From positions 1 to 48,676 of the forward strand of contig NZ_JACYTR010000032.1 in the NCBI RefSeq assembly GCF_014841215.1: 48,676 nt of DNA. Direction: 5' to 3'. Shown in pieces: positions 38,807 to 48,676 of the stretch (position 1 is the stretch's first letter; the number at the start of each line of letters is the position of its first letter). Position numbers and translations under genes: made by a program. The notes beneath the pieces were generated by a model. That model was not told where the DNA came from. It did not search any database and saw nothing but the letters and a program-made list of their open reading frames with translations. The DNA is from Pseudomarimonas arenosa. Lineage in GTDB: Bacteria > Pseudomonadota > Gammaproteobacteria > Xanthomonadales > Xanthomonadaceae.

Positions 38807-41125
38807 TCAGGCCTTGTTGACAGACAGCACATGACCGGTGCCGGCCAGCGCTGCGGTAGCAGGATGATGCGATTCGATCCACACCGAGCCGCGGGCGACG
38901 CCAGCGTCGATCACCACCGGCAAGGTGGAAGTACCGAGCGGATCACTGACCTTGGCCATGGCACCCTGACTCAGTCCGCGTGCCAGCGCGTCTTCCGGAT
39001 GGATGCGCAGCTCGGCGGGACGCGAAAGCGGATGCGCCTGCAGCGGAGCTGCGCGACGGACGACGGCATCGCAGCCATAGATCGGTGTGGTAGCGATGCG
39101 TTGCAAGCCCTCACCATTGCTGTGGCGTTCGCCCAATTCACTGCCACGTCGTGCAGCGTCGCTCTTCGCTGCAGGCAACTCGCTGAGCTCGTTGAAATCG
39201 AAGCCAGCCAGGCCCAGCTGCTCACCCAGGGCACGCAGCACGCGCCAACCGGCACGCGCCTCGCCGGGTAGCTTGGCACCGGCTTGTACGGTCTGCGTTT
39301 CACCGGTGGCATTGGTGAGACTGGCATTGATCTCAGGCAGCAGGCCGATCGGCAGCAGGACCTGGGCAAGATCACGCAGCGTGTCGTTGGCATAGGCGGT
39401 GAAGGCCACGACTTGCTTGGCTTCGGCCAATGCGCCCAAGGCATTGCCACAGGCGATATCGAGCGCCGGCTCAATACCATAAAGCAGATAGCCAGCTCGT
39501 GCGGAGTCAATCATGTGCTTGGCATCGAGACCGCTCGGCTCAACACCGTGTTGCGACAGACCCAGGGCATTGGCGCCGGCCCAGAGCTGATTGATGCGGG
39601 CGCCGCAACAGCGCGCGATGTAGCCCAGCAGCTCGCGTACCCAGGCACCGTCGACGTGATTCAAGGCCAACTCGCCGACCTGGATCAGCGGACGCTCGGC
39701 CTTGCTCAGCGACTCGGCAAAGGCGCTCGCTTCCGCATCCGCCGACGCAGCAGAAATTGCCGACGCCAGGCCGGCTGGCGGGGCTTCCCTACCCTCACTC
39801 AGCTGCTTGGCGACCGCCAGCAGAAAATCGACCAGCGCACTCGGCGAGCGCACCACGTCGGCACTCAACTTGACGTTATGATCGAACGACACCGCTCCGA
39901 CGGAGAGAATCTTCGCACCGGCTTTCCAGGCCTTGCGCACGCGATGGCCAAGAATCGGCGCTTCCCAACGCGCATGGCAGCCGACCAGAGCCAGCACATC
40001 GGCCTGCTCGATATCGTTCAAATTGGCAGAAAACGCCTGCGGGCGCGGGTCGTCGCGGAAATCGCGAACCTGGATTCGGTAGTCGATATTGCCGCACTTC
40101 AAGCCCTTGGCGAGCTGGGCCAGCAACTGACCTTCTTCGTTGCTGGTACTGGGGTGAACCAGGATGCCCAGTTGCTCACCACTGGCAGCGCTGAGTGCAT
40201 CGGCGGCCGCCTTCAGCGCCGTCGGCCAATCCACCGTCTGCCATTCACCGCCACGCTTGATCATCGGTGCCTGCAGACGATCATCGCTGCGCAGGCCGGT
40301 ATGGCTGTATCGATCGCGATCCGACAGCCAACTCTCGTTCACCGATTCATTGTCGCGCGGCACACAACGCATCACTTCGCCGCGACGCGTATGCATGAAC
40401 AGGCCGGAACCCAGCGCGTCGTGATAGCCGATGCTCTCGCGCGCAGTCAGCTCCCAGGCGCGAGCGCGGAAACGGAACGGCTTGTTAGTGAGCGCACCGA
40501 CCGGGCAAACGTCGATCACATTGCCCGACAGCTCGCTCTCGATGGTCTTGCCGATATAGGTGCCAATGCTGAGATTCTCACCGCGACCCATGCCGCCGAG
40601 GTCCATGGTGCCGGCGATTTCGGTACAGAAACGAACGCAGCGCGTGCAGTGAATGCAGCGCGTCATGTCGGTGGCAACCAGCGGCCCCATGTTCTCGTCG
40701 GCTACCACGCGCTTGCGCTCGGTGAATCGACTCACCGAACGGCCATAGCCCATGGCTACGTCCTGCAACTCGCACTCCCCGCCCTGATCGCAAATCGGGC
40801 AGTCCAGCGGGTGATTGATCAGCAGAAATTCCATCACGTTGCGCTGGGCATCGAGCGCACGCTTGGAGCGTGTGTAGATCTTCATGCCTTCCATCACCGG
40901 CGTGGCGCAGGCCGGCATAGGTTTGGGCGCCTTCTCGACGTCGACCAGGCACATGCGGCAGTTGGCCGCGATCGGCAATTTGTCGTGGTAGCAAAAGCGC
41001 GGGATCGGCACGCCGGCTTTGTCAGCGGCATGGATGATCATCGATCCTTTCGGCGTCTCCATCGCGACGCCATCGATCTCGACATTCACCATTCCGGGCG
41101 CGGGTTGCTGTGGCGCGGCGCTCAT
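38807..41125 (-). CDS. nuoG: NADH-quinone oxidoreductase subunit G
   Basis: Large iron-sulfur subunit of the peripheral arm of complex I (772 residues). The N-terminal region binds a 2Fe-2S cluster (C45, C56, C59, C73), a 4Fe-4S cluster with a His ligand (H105, C109, C112, C118) and a second 4Fe-4S cluster (C157, C160, C163, C207). The extra N7 cluster motif found in some bacteria is not seen. The rest is a molybdopterin-oxidoreductase-like domain that no longer carries a cofactor in this family. The ATG overlaps the nuoF stop in ATGA. Confidence 0.96.
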   Translation of the reverse strand: MSAAPQQPAPGMVNVEIDGVAMETPKGSMIIHAADKAGVPIPRFCYHDKLPIAANCRMCLVDVEKAPKPMPACATPVMEGMKIYTRSKRALDAQRNVMEFLLINHPLDCPICDQGGECELQDVAMGYGRSVSRFTERKRVVADENMGPLVATDMTRCIHCTRCVRFCTEIAGTMDLGGMGRGENLSIGTYIGKTIESELSGNVIDVCPVGALTNKPFRFRARAWELTARESIGYHDALGSGLFMHTRRGEVMRCVPRDNESVNESWLSDRDRYSHTGLRSDDRLQAPMIKRGGEWQTVDWPTALKAAADALSAASGEQLGILVHPSTSNEEGQLLAQLAKGLKCGNIDYRIQVRDFRDDPRPQAFSANLNDIEQADVLALVGCHARWEAPILGHRVRKAWKAGAKILSVGAVSFDHNVKLSADVVRSPSALVDFLLAVAKQLSEGREAPPAGLASAISAASADAEASAFAESLSKAERPLIQVGELALNHVDGAWVRELLGYIARCCGARINQLWAGANALGLSQHGVEPSGLDAKHMIDSARAGYLLYGIEPALDIACGNALGALAEAKQVVAFTAYANDTLRDLAQVLLPIGLLPEINASLTNATGETQTVQAGAKLPGEARAGWRVLRALGEQLGLAGFDFNELSELPAAKSDAARRGSELGERHSNGEGLQRIATTPIYGCDAVVRRAAPLQAHPLSRPAELRIHPEDALARGLSQGAMAKVSDPLGTSTLPVVIDAGVARGSVWIESHHPATAALAGTGHVLSVNKA

Positions 41126-42435
41126 GCGGCTTTCCCCATCTGCTGGTCGACAATCGACCGGCCGTTCTTGATGTAGTACTCGAATTCGTCCCAGTAGTGA
41201 CGCAAGAAGCCCTGCACCGGCCAGGCGGCTGCTTCACCGAAGGCACAGATGGTGTGCCCCTCGATCTGGCCGGCGGCGGCCTTCAGCAGGTTCAGATCGT
41301 CCAGCGTGGCCTTGCCATCGACGATGCGCGACAGCACGCGGTACATCCAGCCGGTGCCTTCGCGGCACGGCGTGCATTGACCGCAGCTTTCCTTGTAGTA
41401 GAACTGCGAGATTCGACGGCAGGCCTTCACCATACAGGTCGTTTCATCCATGACGATGACCGCGCCCGAGCCCAGGCCCGAACCGGCCTTTTGCAGCGCG
41501 TCGTAGTCCATGGTGAGACCCATCATGGTGTCACCCGGCAATACCGGCATCGAAGAGCCGCCGGGAATCACTGCCTTCAGCTTGCGACCACCGCGCACGC
41601 CGCCGGCCATCTCGAGCAGATCCTTGAACGGTGTGCCCAGTCGGACCTCGAAGTTACCCGGATTATTGACGTGACCGGACACCGAGAACACCTTCGGCCC
41701 GCCGTTGTTCGGCTTGCCCAGGTTGGCAAACCATTCGGCGCCGTTGCGGATGATCGCCGGCACCGAGGCGAAGGTTTCGGTGTTGTTGATCGTGGTCGGC
41801 TTGCCGTAGAGGCCGAAATTGGCCGGGAACGGCGGCTTGTAGCGCGGCTGGCCTTTCTTGCCCTCCAGCGACTCCATCAGGGCAGTTTCTTCGCCGCAGA
41901 TGTAGGCACCAGCGCCCAGAGCGCTGTACAAATCGACATCCACGCCCGAGCCAAGGATATTCTTGCCCAGCCAGCCCTTTTCGTAGGCCTCTTTCAGGGC
42001 CTGCTCAAAGCGCTCATAGGGTTCATGGTGAAACTCACCGCGCATGTAGTTGTAGCCGACGGTGGAACCCATGGCGTAGCAGGCAATCGCCATGCCTTCG
42101 ACCAGTGAATGCGGGTTGAAGCGCAGGATGTCGCGATCCTTGCAAGTTCCCGGCTCGGATTCGTCTGAGTTGCACAACACGTACTTCTGGCCCGGCGAAT
42201 TGCGCGGCATGAAGCTCCACTTCAGTCCGGACGGGAAGCCGGCGCCACCGCGACCGCGCAAACCCGACGCCTTGACCATCTCGATCACCTGCTCCTGCGG
42301 GATCTTTTCGGTGAGGATCTTGCGCCAGGCCTGGTAGCCAGCGGCTTTCAGATAGTTGTCGTAGGTCCACGGCTCCTCAAAGTGAAGCGTGGTGTAGACG
42401 ACGTTGTGTTCCTGCGGTACCGGGCCGTACGCCAT
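41122..42435 (-). CDS. nuoF: NADH-quinone oxidoreductase subunit F (NADH/FMN site)
   Basis: Subunit of complex I that binds NADH and FMN and starts the electron chain (437 residues). The glycine-rich NADH/FMN motif [15 protein letters not shown] lies near residue 60, followed by [14 protein letters not shown] and [19 protein letters not shown]. The 4Fe-4S ligands are in [11 protein letters not shown] near residues 349-356, plus the distal Cys in TICAFGEAA. It begins 9 bases after nuoE and overlaps nuoG by four bases. Confidence 0.97.
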   Translation of the reverse strand: MAYGPVPQEHNVVYTTLHFEEPWTYDNYLKAAGYQAWRKILTEKIPQEQVIEMVKASGLRGRGGAGFPSGLKWSFMPRNSPGQKYVLCNSDESEPGTCKDRDILRFNPHSLVEGMAIACYAMGSTVGYNYMRGEFHHEPYERFEQALKEAYEKGWLGKNILGSGVDVDLYSALGAGAYICGEETALMESLEGKKGQPRYKPPFPANFGLYGKPTTINNTETFASVPAIIRNGAEWFANLGKPNNGGPKVFSVSGHVNNPGNFEVRLGTPFKDLLEMAGGVRGGRKLKAVIPGGSSMPVLPGDTMMGLTMDYDALQKAGSGLGSGAVIVMDETTCMVKACRRISQFYYKESCGQCTPCREGTGWMYRVLSRIVDGKATLDDLNLLKAAAGQIEGHTICAFGEAAAWPVQGFLRHYWDEFEYYIKNGRSIVDQQMGKAA

Positions 42436-42444
42436 GGCTCGTCC

Positions 42445-42972
42445 TTATTTCAGACCGTCGAGGATCTGATCGACCGATTCGGTCGTCAGCTTCTCGTGGT
42501 AGTGGCCGTTGACCACCATCATCGGGGCGCCACAACAGGCGGCCAGACACTCTTCTTCGCGCTTCAGATAGACCCGGCCGTCAGCCGTGCTCTCGCCGAG
42601 CTTGATGCCTAACTTCTTCTCGCAGTGGGCGACCAGATCTTCCGCGCCATTCAACCAGCAGGAGATATTGGTGCAGATCGCCACATTGTTGCGACCGACC
42701 TGCTGGGTTTCGAACATCGAGTAGAAGGTAGCGACTTCGTAGGCCCACACCGGCGGCAGATCAAGGTACTTGGCCACCGCAGCAATCAACTCGTCGGTGA
42801 GGAATCCGTCGTTCTGATGCTGTGCGGCGAACAGGCCTTGAATCACCGCTGAGCGCTTGCGCTCGGGCGGAAACTTGGCGACCCAATGATCGATCTCATG
42901 GCGCGTGTGCTCGCTGAGCACGACGTTTGGATCAACGTCTTTCACCGCCTCGAAGTTGCCAGTGGCCTTCAT
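42445..42972 (-). CDS. nuoE: NADH-quinone oxidoreductase subunit E (2Fe-2S)
   Basis: Thioredoxin-fold 2Fe-2S subunit of the NADH-dehydrogenase module of complex I (175 residues). The four ligands of the off-path cluster are visible: C100 and C105 (CTNISC), then C142 and C146 (CLAAC). The N-terminal helical domain holds AVIQGLFAAQHQNDGFL. It lies 12 bases after nuoD and 9 before nuoF. Confidence 0.97.
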   Translation of the reverse strand: MKATGNFEAVKDVDPNVVLSEHTRHEIDHWVAKFPPERKRSAVIQGLFAAQHQNDGFLTDELIAAVAKYLDLPPVWAYEVATFYSMFETQQVGRNNVAICTNISCWLNGAEDLVAHCEKKLGIKLGESTADGRVYLKREEECLAACCGAPMMVVNGHYHEKLTTESVDQILDGLK

Positions 42973-42984
42973 ATCTATCCTGCC

Positions 42985-44238
<1,254 letters not shown>

Positions 44239-44241
44239 GCT

Positions 44242-44958
44242 TTACTTCCCTGCCTCGGCGCGGGCCTGGTCATAGCGCGAATCTTCGCGCACCACGCGCG
44301 GCACCAATACACGCGGTTCCACGCTGGTCACCGGCTCGTAAACCACACGACCCTTTTCTTCGTCGTAACGCACTTCAACATTACCGATCAGCGGGAAATC
44401 CTTGCGGAACGGATGCCCAACGAAGCCGTAGTCGGTAAGGATGCGGCGCAGATCGGGGTGACCTTCGAAAACGATGCCGAACAAGTCGAAGGCCTCGCGC
44501 TCGAACCAGTTCAATCCCGGCCAGATCGACACCAACGACGGCGCGATCGGCAAGCTCTCGTCATTGCAGAAGGTGCGCACGCGCACACGCTGGTTGCGTG
44601 CCACCGACAGCAGGTGCAGAACCACAGCAAAGCGACGTGCATTGCCTGTCTTGCGCGGCCGGCTGGCCCAGTCGAAGCGCCCCGGGCCCTGCCCTTCGAC
44701 GCCGCGGGAAAAGCCTTCGTTGGATACCTCATCGGTATCCCACTCGTCGTCGCCATAGCTCAGGTAGTCGACACCACAGAGATCGACGGCGGTGTCAAAC
44801 ATGAACTCACTGTCATCGCGCAACACGCGCGCGACTTCCACCCAACTATCGACGGGGACTTCCATCGTCGCCTCGCCGTGCTGCAGCTTCAGCGAGACCT
44901 GTTTTTCTTCGAAGCGCGCCTTCAGTCGTTCGACGAGCGCGGAGGCGTGTTCGGCCAT
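44242..44958 (-). CDS. nuoC: NADH-quinone oxidoreductase subunit C
   Basis: 30-kDa-type subunit of the peripheral arm of complex I (238 residues), with no cofactor. The signature [18 protein letters not shown] is followed by [20 protein letters not shown], the standard C-terminal block. The tail [13 protein letters not shown] is longer than in some homologues. It starts 18 bases after nuoB and ends 3 bases before nuoD. Confidence 0.96.
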   Translation of the reverse strand: MAEHASALVERLKARFEEKQVSLKLQHGEATMEVPVDSWVEVARVLRDDSEFMFDTAVDLCGVDYLSYGDDEWDTDEVSNEGFSRGVEGQGPGRFDWASRPRKTGNARRFAVVLHLLSVARNQRVRVRTFCNDESLPIAPSLVSIWPGLNWFEREAFDLFGIVFEGHPDLRRILTDYGFVGHPFRKDFPLIGNVEVRYDEEKGRVVYEPVTSVEPRVLVPRVVREDSRYDQARAEAGK

Positions 44959-44976
44959 GGGGTGGCAACCTCGGGG

Positions 44977-45519
44977 TTAGCGAGCGATGGTGTTGGTGCG
45001 GCGAATTTTTTTCTGCAACTGCAAGATGCCGTAGATCAATGCTTCCGCGGTGGGCGGGCAGCCCGGCACGTACACATCGACCGGCACGATCCGATCACAG
45101 CCACGCACCACGGCGTAGGAATAGTGGTAGTAACCGCCGCCATTGGCGCAGGAGCCCATCGAGATCACCCATTTCGGGTCGGGCATCTGGTCGTAAACCT
45201 TGCGTAGCGCCGGGGCCATTTTGTTGACCAGGGTGCCGGCGACGATCATCACATCGGATTGCCGTGGACTGGGGCGGAACACCACGCCATAGCGATCGAG
45301 ATCGAGGCGCGAGGCGCCAGCGTGCATCATTTCGACCGCACAGCAGGCCAGACCAAAGGTCATCGGCCACATCGAGCCGGTACGCGCCCAGTTGACCAGG
45401 GTGTCGACCGACGTGGTGACGAAGCCCCGCTCAAGCAGCGGATTGTCGCCTTCCGGACGGAGGATGTCGTCTACGCGACCGATCGGTTCAGGGTTGTGGA
45501 AAAACTGCGCGATACCCAT
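44977..45519 (-). CDS. nuoB: NADH-quinone oxidoreductase subunit B (N2 cluster)
   Basis: Subunit of complex I that holds cluster N2, the direct electron donor to quinone (180 residues). The unusual tandem ligands C59-C60 (GLACCAVE) are present, with C124 (MGSCANGGG) and C154 ([10 protein letters not shown]). The ATG at 45519 lies 3 bases after the nuoA stop. All ligands are intact and length is normal. Confidence 0.97.
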   Translation of the reverse strand: MGIAQFFHNPEPIGRVDDILRPEGDNPLLERGFVTTSVDTLVNWARTGSMWPMTFGLACCAVEMMHAGASRLDLDRYGVVFRPSPRQSDVMIVAGTLVNKMAPALRKVYDQMPDPKWVISMGSCANGGGYYHYSYAVVRGCDRIVPVDVYVPGCPPTAEALIYGILQLQKKIRRTNTIAR

Positions 45520-45522
45520 GGC

Positions 45523-45879
45523 TCACTCCCACTCCAATGCGCCTTTTTTCCACTCGTAGACAAAGCCCACGACCAGAATGCCGAGAAAGATCGCCATGGC
45601 GATGATCGCCGTCAGCCCGATTTCCCGGAACACCAGTGCCCAGGGAAACAGGAAGGCGATTTCCAGATCAAAGATGATGAACAGGATGGCGACGAGGTAG
45701 TAGCGCACGTCGAACTTCATGCGCGCGTCTTCAAACGCTTCGAAGCCGCACTCGTAGGGCGAGAGCTTCTCGCCATCGGGCCGCTTGGGGCCCAGCAGCC
45801 AGCCGACCGTCAACAACACGATACCAAGACCGGTGGAGACGATCAGGAACAGCAGTACAGGAAGGTATTCTGCCAACAC
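45523..45879 (-). CDS. nuoA: NADH-quinone oxidoreductase subunit A
   Basis: Small three-helix membrane subunit of complex I at the junction of the two arms (118 residues). Signatures: [20 protein letters not shown], then [22 protein letters not shown]. The GTG at 45879 was chosen as start: AAGGG lies about eight bases upstream and the protein then begins [10 protein letters not shown] as usual. The open frame continues upstream to 45984, but that extension would run into the tRNA-Leu gene and lacks the family's features. Confidence 0.94.
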   Translation of the reverse strand: MLAEYLPVLLFLIVSTGLGIVLLTVGWLLGPKRPDGEKLSPYECGFEAFEDARMKFDVRYYLVAILFIIFDLEIAFLFPWALVFREIGLTAIIAMAIFLGILVVGFVYEWKKGALEWE

Positions 45880-45915
45880 GGTGGAATCCCTTGGCCCTCT
45901 CGGGCGCATCCTTGC

Positions 45916-45932
45916 GGTCGTCGGCGACGACC
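45916..45932 (-). other. Stem-loop between tRNA-Leu and nuoA
   Basis: Perfect 7-bp inverted repeat GGTCGTC / GACGACC with a 3-base loop, 11 bases downstream of the tRNA CCA end. There is no T-run, so a processing or attenuation signal is as likely as a terminator. Confidence 0.35.
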
Positions 45933-45942
45933 CCGTTCTAAT

Positions 45943-46027
45943 TGGTGCCCAGAGCGGGACTCGAACCCGCACAGCTTGCGCCACTACCCCCTCAAGATAG
46001 CGTGTCTACCAATTCCACCATCTGGGC
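45943..46027 (-). tRNA. tRNA-Leu (GAG)
   Basis: An 85-base gene including an encoded CCA (45943-45945). The acceptor arms GCCCAGA and TCTGGGC pair fully. The D-arm has AATTGGTAGA, the anticodon stem CTATC/GGTAG holds anticodon GAG (45991-45993), a long variable arm identifies a class II tRNA, and the T-loop is GTTCGAGTC. It reads CUC and CUU codons. It lies between secG and nuoA on the same strand, an arrangement known from Xanthomonadales. Confidence 0.96.
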
Positions 46028-46064
46028 AAAACTTGTTTGGCTTGCGCCGGTTTGCAGCCGCGGC

Positions 46065-46094
46065 ATTGTATCAGCCCGGCTGCGAAACTGCCGA
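46065..46094 (-). promoter_or_regulatory. Candidate promoter for tRNA-Leu and nuo
   Basis: On the minus strand, TCGGCA (46089-46094) and TACAAT (46065-46070) are separated by 18 bases, matching sigma-70 boxes at 4 of 6 and 5 of 6 positions. The predicted start is about 30 bases before the tRNA. It lies just beyond the secG stop. Found by eye only. Confidence 0.35.
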
Positions 46095-46098
46095 GCGA

Positions 46099-46545
46099 TT
46101 ACTTGTCGGCTGCTTCGCTTTCTTCCGCCTGCGGAGCCTCATCCGAGGCGGCCTCAACCGGATCCTCGGCGGATGCCGGCTGCGCAGCAGCAGGCTCAGC
46201 CTGCGGCAACTCGCCATTGCTCGGCAGCGCGGGCACGGCAGGCTCAGCCGCCGGCACTTCTTCGAACTGGCCCATCACGCCGAGATCGTCGGTGGACGGC
46301 GCTTCATTGGCACGATGACTCGCCAGCATTGCCATGCCCAGGCTGATCACGAAGAACAGCGTGGCCAGAATGGCGGTCGACTTGGAAAGAAAGTTGGCTG
46401 AGCCGCGGGCGCCGAACACCGTTGCGGAAGCGCCACCACCAAAACCGGAGCCAGCCGCTGCACCTGCGCCGCGCTGAAGCAGGATCAGCACCGTCATCGC
46501 GATTGCGATAAGGACATAGGCCACGTTGAGAAAAGTATTCAGCAT
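46099..46545 (-). CDS. secG: Protein-export membrane protein SecG
   Basis: Small subunit of the SecYEG protein translocase in the inner membrane (148 residues). There are two membrane helices, about 5-22 (LNVAYVLIAIAMTVLILL) and 55-75 (STAILATLFFVISLGMAML), joined by a Gly/Ala/Ser-rich loop (GAGAAAGSGFGGGASATVFG) that is characteristic of SecG. The C-terminal tail of about 70 residues is Ala/Glu/Pro-rich and probably disordered, longer than in E. coli. It lies 30 bases after tpiA in a likely common transcript. Confidence 0.94.
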   Translation of the reverse strand: MLNTFLNVAYVLIAIAMTVLILLQRGAGAAAGSGFGGGASATVFGARGSANFLSKSTAILATLFFVISLGMAMLASHRANEAPSTDDLGVMGQFEEVPAAEPAVPALPSNGELPQAEPAAAQPASAEDPVEAASDEAPQAEESEAADK

Positions 46546-46575
46546 TGTCCGTCAGACCGGGTCAGACCGCGCCGC

Positions 46576-47322
46576 TCAAGCCGCGGCAATGATCTTTAGA
46601 AAATCATCGGCGAGGAGAGAAGCCCCGCCCACCAAGCCGCCATCGACGTCCGGCTGCGAAAACAGCTCGGCGGCATTGGCGCCTTTTACACTGCCGCCAT
46701 AAAGGATCGGCAGCAAGCCCGCAATGTTAGCATCGTAGGAGGCAACTTCGCTACGGATAAATGCGTGCACATCTTGCGCCTGCTCCGGCGTGGCGGTTTT
46801 GCCCGTGCCAATCGCCCACACTGGCTCGTAAGCCAGCAAGGCGTTCTCGAACGCCGCCGGGCCACCGGAACGCAACACCGGCTCAAGCTGCTGCTGCACC
46901 ACATACTCGGTCTGGCCGGCTTCCCGCTGGGTCAAGGTCTCCCCAACGCAAAGCACCGGGATCAGGCCGGCTCGGCGCGCCGCCATGAACTTCTGCGCCA
47001 CCAGCTCACTGCTTTCGCCCTGGTACTGACGCCGCTCAGAATGTCCGACCAGCACGTAGCGGGCGCCAGCGTCGATCCACATCCGCGCCGAAATCTCGCC
47101 GGTGTAGGCCCCCTCTTCATGCGGCGAGACGTCCTGGCCACCAAAAACCAGACCGCTGGAGGCATAACGCGCTGCCAACTCGGCCAGCAGGGTGCTTGGC
47201 GGGCAGATCAGCACCTCAGCGGCCGGCTGGCCCATGCCGGCGACGATAGCGTCGAGCAGCGCTTGCGCTGAGGCGCGGCTGCCGTTCATTTTCCAGTTTC
47301 CGGCGACGATCTTGCGGCGCAT
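46576..47322 (-). CDS. tpiA: Triosephosphate isomerase
   Basis: Cytoplasmic glycolytic enzyme that interconverts dihydroxyacetone phosphate and glyceraldehyde 3-phosphate. The 248-residue TIM barrel has K11 in NWKMN, catalytic H94 in GHSERR, catalytic E166 in AYEPVWAIGTG, and phosphate-binding LYGGSVKGANA. The ATG at 47322 was chosen because AGGAGG (47330-47335) lies seven bases upstream and the protein then starts RRKIVAGNWK; the frame extends to 47409 but without family features. It is first in the tpiA-secG-tRNA-nuo row. Confidence 0.97.
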   Translation of the reverse strand: MRRKIVAGNWKMNGSRASAQALLDAIVAGMGQPAAEVLICPPSTLLAELAARYASSGLVFGGQDVSPHEEGAYTGEISARMWIDAGARYVLVGHSERRQYQGESSELVAQKFMAARRAGLIPVLCVGETLTQREAGQTEYVVQQQLEPVLRSGGPAAFENALLAYEPVWAIGTGKTATPEQAQDVHAFIRSEVASYDANIAGLLPILYGGSVKGANAAELFSQPDVDGGLVGGASLLADDFLKIIAAA

Positions 47323-47379
47323 TGAACATCCTCCTGGGCTGAGCGGCAGGCCGCGACAGCGACGTACCTGAGGGCGCGC

Positions 47380-47409
47380 AGAATACGCCGCCCGCGCGCC
47401 GTGTCTCAA
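47380..47409 (-). promoter_or_regulatory. Candidate tpiA promoter
   Basis: On the minus strand, TTGAGA (47404-47409) and TATTCT (47380-47385) are spaced 18 bases apart, matching sigma-70 boxes at 5 of 6 and 4 of 6 positions. The leader to the tpiA ATG would be about 50 bases. Found by eye only. Confidence 0.4.
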
Positions 47410-47432
47410 GTCCGCCGCAATCTACGCAGGAC

Positions 47433-47461
47433 TTGGCATCGTCGACCAGCTTGTTGATCAT
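47433..47461 (+). promoter_or_regulatory. Candidate promoter of the dehydrogenase gene
   Basis: TTGGCA (47433-47438) and GATCAT (47456-47461) are spaced 17 bases apart, matching 5 of 6 and 4 of 6 positions. It diverges from the tpiA promoter, with the two -35 boxes 23 bases apart. Confidence 0.3.
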
Positions 47462-47489
47462 CCTGCCTCGACCTGATGTGGAGAGCAGC

Positions 47490-48287
47490 ATGAGCATCCC
47501 CCGCGGCTTTGCCTTGATCACCGGCGCCTCTGCCGGCATAGGTGAAACCTTCGCCCGCCAGTTGGCACAAGCGGGACACCCGCTGGTGCTCTGCGCCCGA
47601 CGTCGCGATCGCCTGGAAGCGCTGGCGGCCGACCTTAGCCAGAAAGTGCGTTGCGAGATCGTGGTCGCCGACCTCGAAGCACCTGACTCAGCGGAGCGAC
47701 TGGCCGAGGAACTTGAGCGGCGTGGGATCGAGGTCGGCTATCTGGTCAACAATGCCGGCTATGGCGTGCCGGGCGAGTTCCTGAGCAAGGATTGGCAGGT
47801 GCACCAACGCAGCCTGCAACTGATGCTGACCGGCGTATGCGAACTTTCCTGGCGACTGCTGCCAGGCATGCGCCAACGCGGTTTTGGCCGAGTGATCAAT
47901 GTCGCCTCGCTGGCGGGCCACCTACCTGGCTCGGCAGGCCACACCTTGTACGCCGCCATCAAGAGTTTCCTGATCAAGTTCAGCCAGTCACTGGCGCTGG
48001 AGAACGAGACCCATGGCGTCAAGGTCATGGCGCTTTGCCCCGGCTTCACCTATTCGGAGTTTCACGACGTCACCGGCACCCGAGGGCAGGTTTCGAAGAT
48101 GCCAAGCTACATGTGGATGACGGCCGAGGACGTGGTGCGCGATGGCCTGCGCGCGATCGAACGCGGTGAGATCGTGCACATCAACGGTCGCCTTAACCGA
48201 ATGATTGCGCGTCTGTTCGCCTGGCTGCCCAGCGGCCTGGCGCTGCGACTGATCCGCAAGCAGTCGAAGAACTTTCGCAAGCTGTGA
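47490..48287 (+). CDS. Short-chain dehydrogenase/reductase
   Basis: NAD(P)-dependent oxidoreductase of the classical SDR family (265 residues); the substrate cannot be told from sequence. The Rossmann motif TGASAGIG is at 11-18, NNAG at 87-90, and the catalytic Ser140 (NVAS), Tyr154 and Lys158 (YAAIK) are all present. CARRRDRL after the second strand, with adjacent Arg residues, suggests a preference for NADPH. The C-terminal part (residues 225-265) is basic and hydrophobic (RLFAWLPSGLALRLI), which might associate with membranes. The ATG at 47490 has GGAGAG (47480-47485) upstream; the frame is open from 47433 but with a weaker start. It is transcribed away from tpiA. Confidence 0.92.
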   Translation: MSIPRGFALITGASAGIGETFARQLAQAGHPLVLCARRRDRLEALAADLSQKVRCEIVVADLEAPDSAERLAEELERRGIEVGYLVNNAGYGVPGEFLSKDWQVHQRSLQLMLTGVCELSWRLLPGMRQRGFGRVINVASLAGHLPGSAGHTLYAAIKSFLIKFSQSLALENETHGVKVMALCPGFTYSEFHDVTGTRGQVSKMPSYMWMTAEDVVRDGLRAIERGEIVHINGRLNRMIARLFAWLPSGLALRLIRKQSKNFRKL

Positions 48288-48329
48288 TGCAGGCACTCGC
48301 GGGCGCGGCGAAGGAGCCGACGCTCGCAT

Positions 48330-48385
48330 GGTGCACCGAGGCGCACCCTATGGTTAAGTTGGGACAGGGTGCGCCTTGGCGCACC
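48330..48385. repeat. Long imperfect inverted repeat after the dehydrogenase gene
   Basis: Arms 48330-48349 (GGTGCACCGAGGCGCACCCT) and 48366-48385 pair at 18 of 20 positions around a 16-base loop. It starts 42 bases after the stop of the dehydrogenase gene. It may end that transcript, but there is no T-run, and the sequence style resembles dispersed intergenic repeats. Copy number elsewhere cannot be judged from this window. Confidence 0.6.
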
Positions 48386-48497
48386 GAATGCCGCCCACCG
48401 GTGCGAATCGCTCCGGTCGTGGAACACTAGCCCGGATATTTCATGAGGGGGCGCGGATGATCACCGAGGACTTTGCGTCGAGTGCAAGGCGCGACGA

Positions 48498-48522
48498 GCC
48501 CAAGTGGTGGGCCCACTTGGGC
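48498..48522. repeat. Perfect 10-bp inverted repeat
   Basis: GCCCAAGTGG (48498-48507) and CCACTTGGGC (48513-48522) pair perfectly around a 5-base loop. It lies within the gene-free right end, with more repeats on its right. Confidence 0.7.
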
Positions 48523-48531
48523 GTGAAGCAA

Positions 48532-48567
48532 CGCCGCAATCGGCGCAATCGGCGCAATCGGCGCAAA
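48532..48567. repeat. Four 9-bp tandem repeats
   Basis: Four 9-base units of CGGCGCAAT. The first has CGC in place of CGG and the last ends AAA. They lie directly after the inverted repeat at 48498-48522. Confidence 0.75.
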
Positions 48568-48573
48568 GGACCT

Positions 48574-48589
48574 CAGGGCGAATGCCCTG
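48574..48589. repeat. Short perfect stem-loop
   Basis: CAGGGC / GCCCTG with a GAAT loop. Together with the two preceding elements it forms a compact repeat block (48498-48589). From about 48590 to the window end nothing further is recognised. Confidence 0.55.
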
Positions 48590-48676
48590 CGTAGCCGCGC
48601 AGCGGCCGAATGAGGGCCGTGCCAGCGCCGAAAGATCGCGAACACTCTGTTATCTCAACACCATCGGTCGAAACTC

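Noticed and set aside
45880-45984. Longer nuoA start
   Set aside because: The extension overlaps the tRNA-Leu gene and adds Arg/Pro-rich residues foreign to the NuoA family.

Overview
The window looks like chromosomal DNA of a gammaproteobacterium, most likely of the Xanthomonadales (Lysobacterales). The right third carries the order tpiA - secG - tRNA-Leu(GAG) - nuoA to nuoN, all on the minus strand. nuoC and nuoD are separate genes, unlike the fused nuoCD of enterobacteria and pseudomonads. The assignment rests on gene order and protein resemblance only; no search was run.

Right part (about 31.2-48.7 kb): a complete 14-gene operon for proton-pumping NADH:quinone oxidoreductase (complex I) follows triosephosphate isomerase, the SecG translocase subunit and a leucine tRNA. 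The genes are packed with 4-base overlaps or short gaps. Diverging from tpiA is a short-chain dehydrogenase gene, followed by about 390 bases without a gene that are rich in inverted and tandem repeats.

Left part (about 0.3-31.0 kb): immediately downstream of nuoN on the same strand is a compact three-gene locus. It consists of a small exported protein, a single uninterrupted reading frame of 9,906 codons, and a SUKH (SMI1/KNR4) immunity protein. Both internal junctions are 4-base GTGA overlaps, so the three genes are probably translationally coupled. The giant protein has a Sec signal peptide, an HExxH metallopeptidase-like domain, an alpha/alpha-toroid, CARDB repeats, two propeller-like regions, and many Ig-like and FN3 domains with an inserted discoidin-like domain. 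Then come three tandem super-repeats of about 370 residues, a mid-protein hydrophobic junction, a transglutaminase-like fold without its catalytic residues, and an RHS/YD-repeat shell with the usual core. It ends in a variable tip with CxxC and GHxGH motifs that looks like an HNH/endonuclease VII-type nuclease toxin. This is a polymorphic toxin/immunity locus of extreme size, apparently Sec-exported and without VgrG or PAAR in view.

The most unusual point is the junction at residues 6308-6362. A CTERM-like tail (Pro motif, membrane helix, Arg cluster) runs straight into a signal-peptide-like segment. This suggests that the gene arose by fusion of a surface-adhesin gene with a secreted RHS-toxin gene, or that the product is cleaved there. 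The far left end (1-328) holds two near-identical stem-loops bracketing a 24-bp triple tandem repeat and a short unidentified reading frame.
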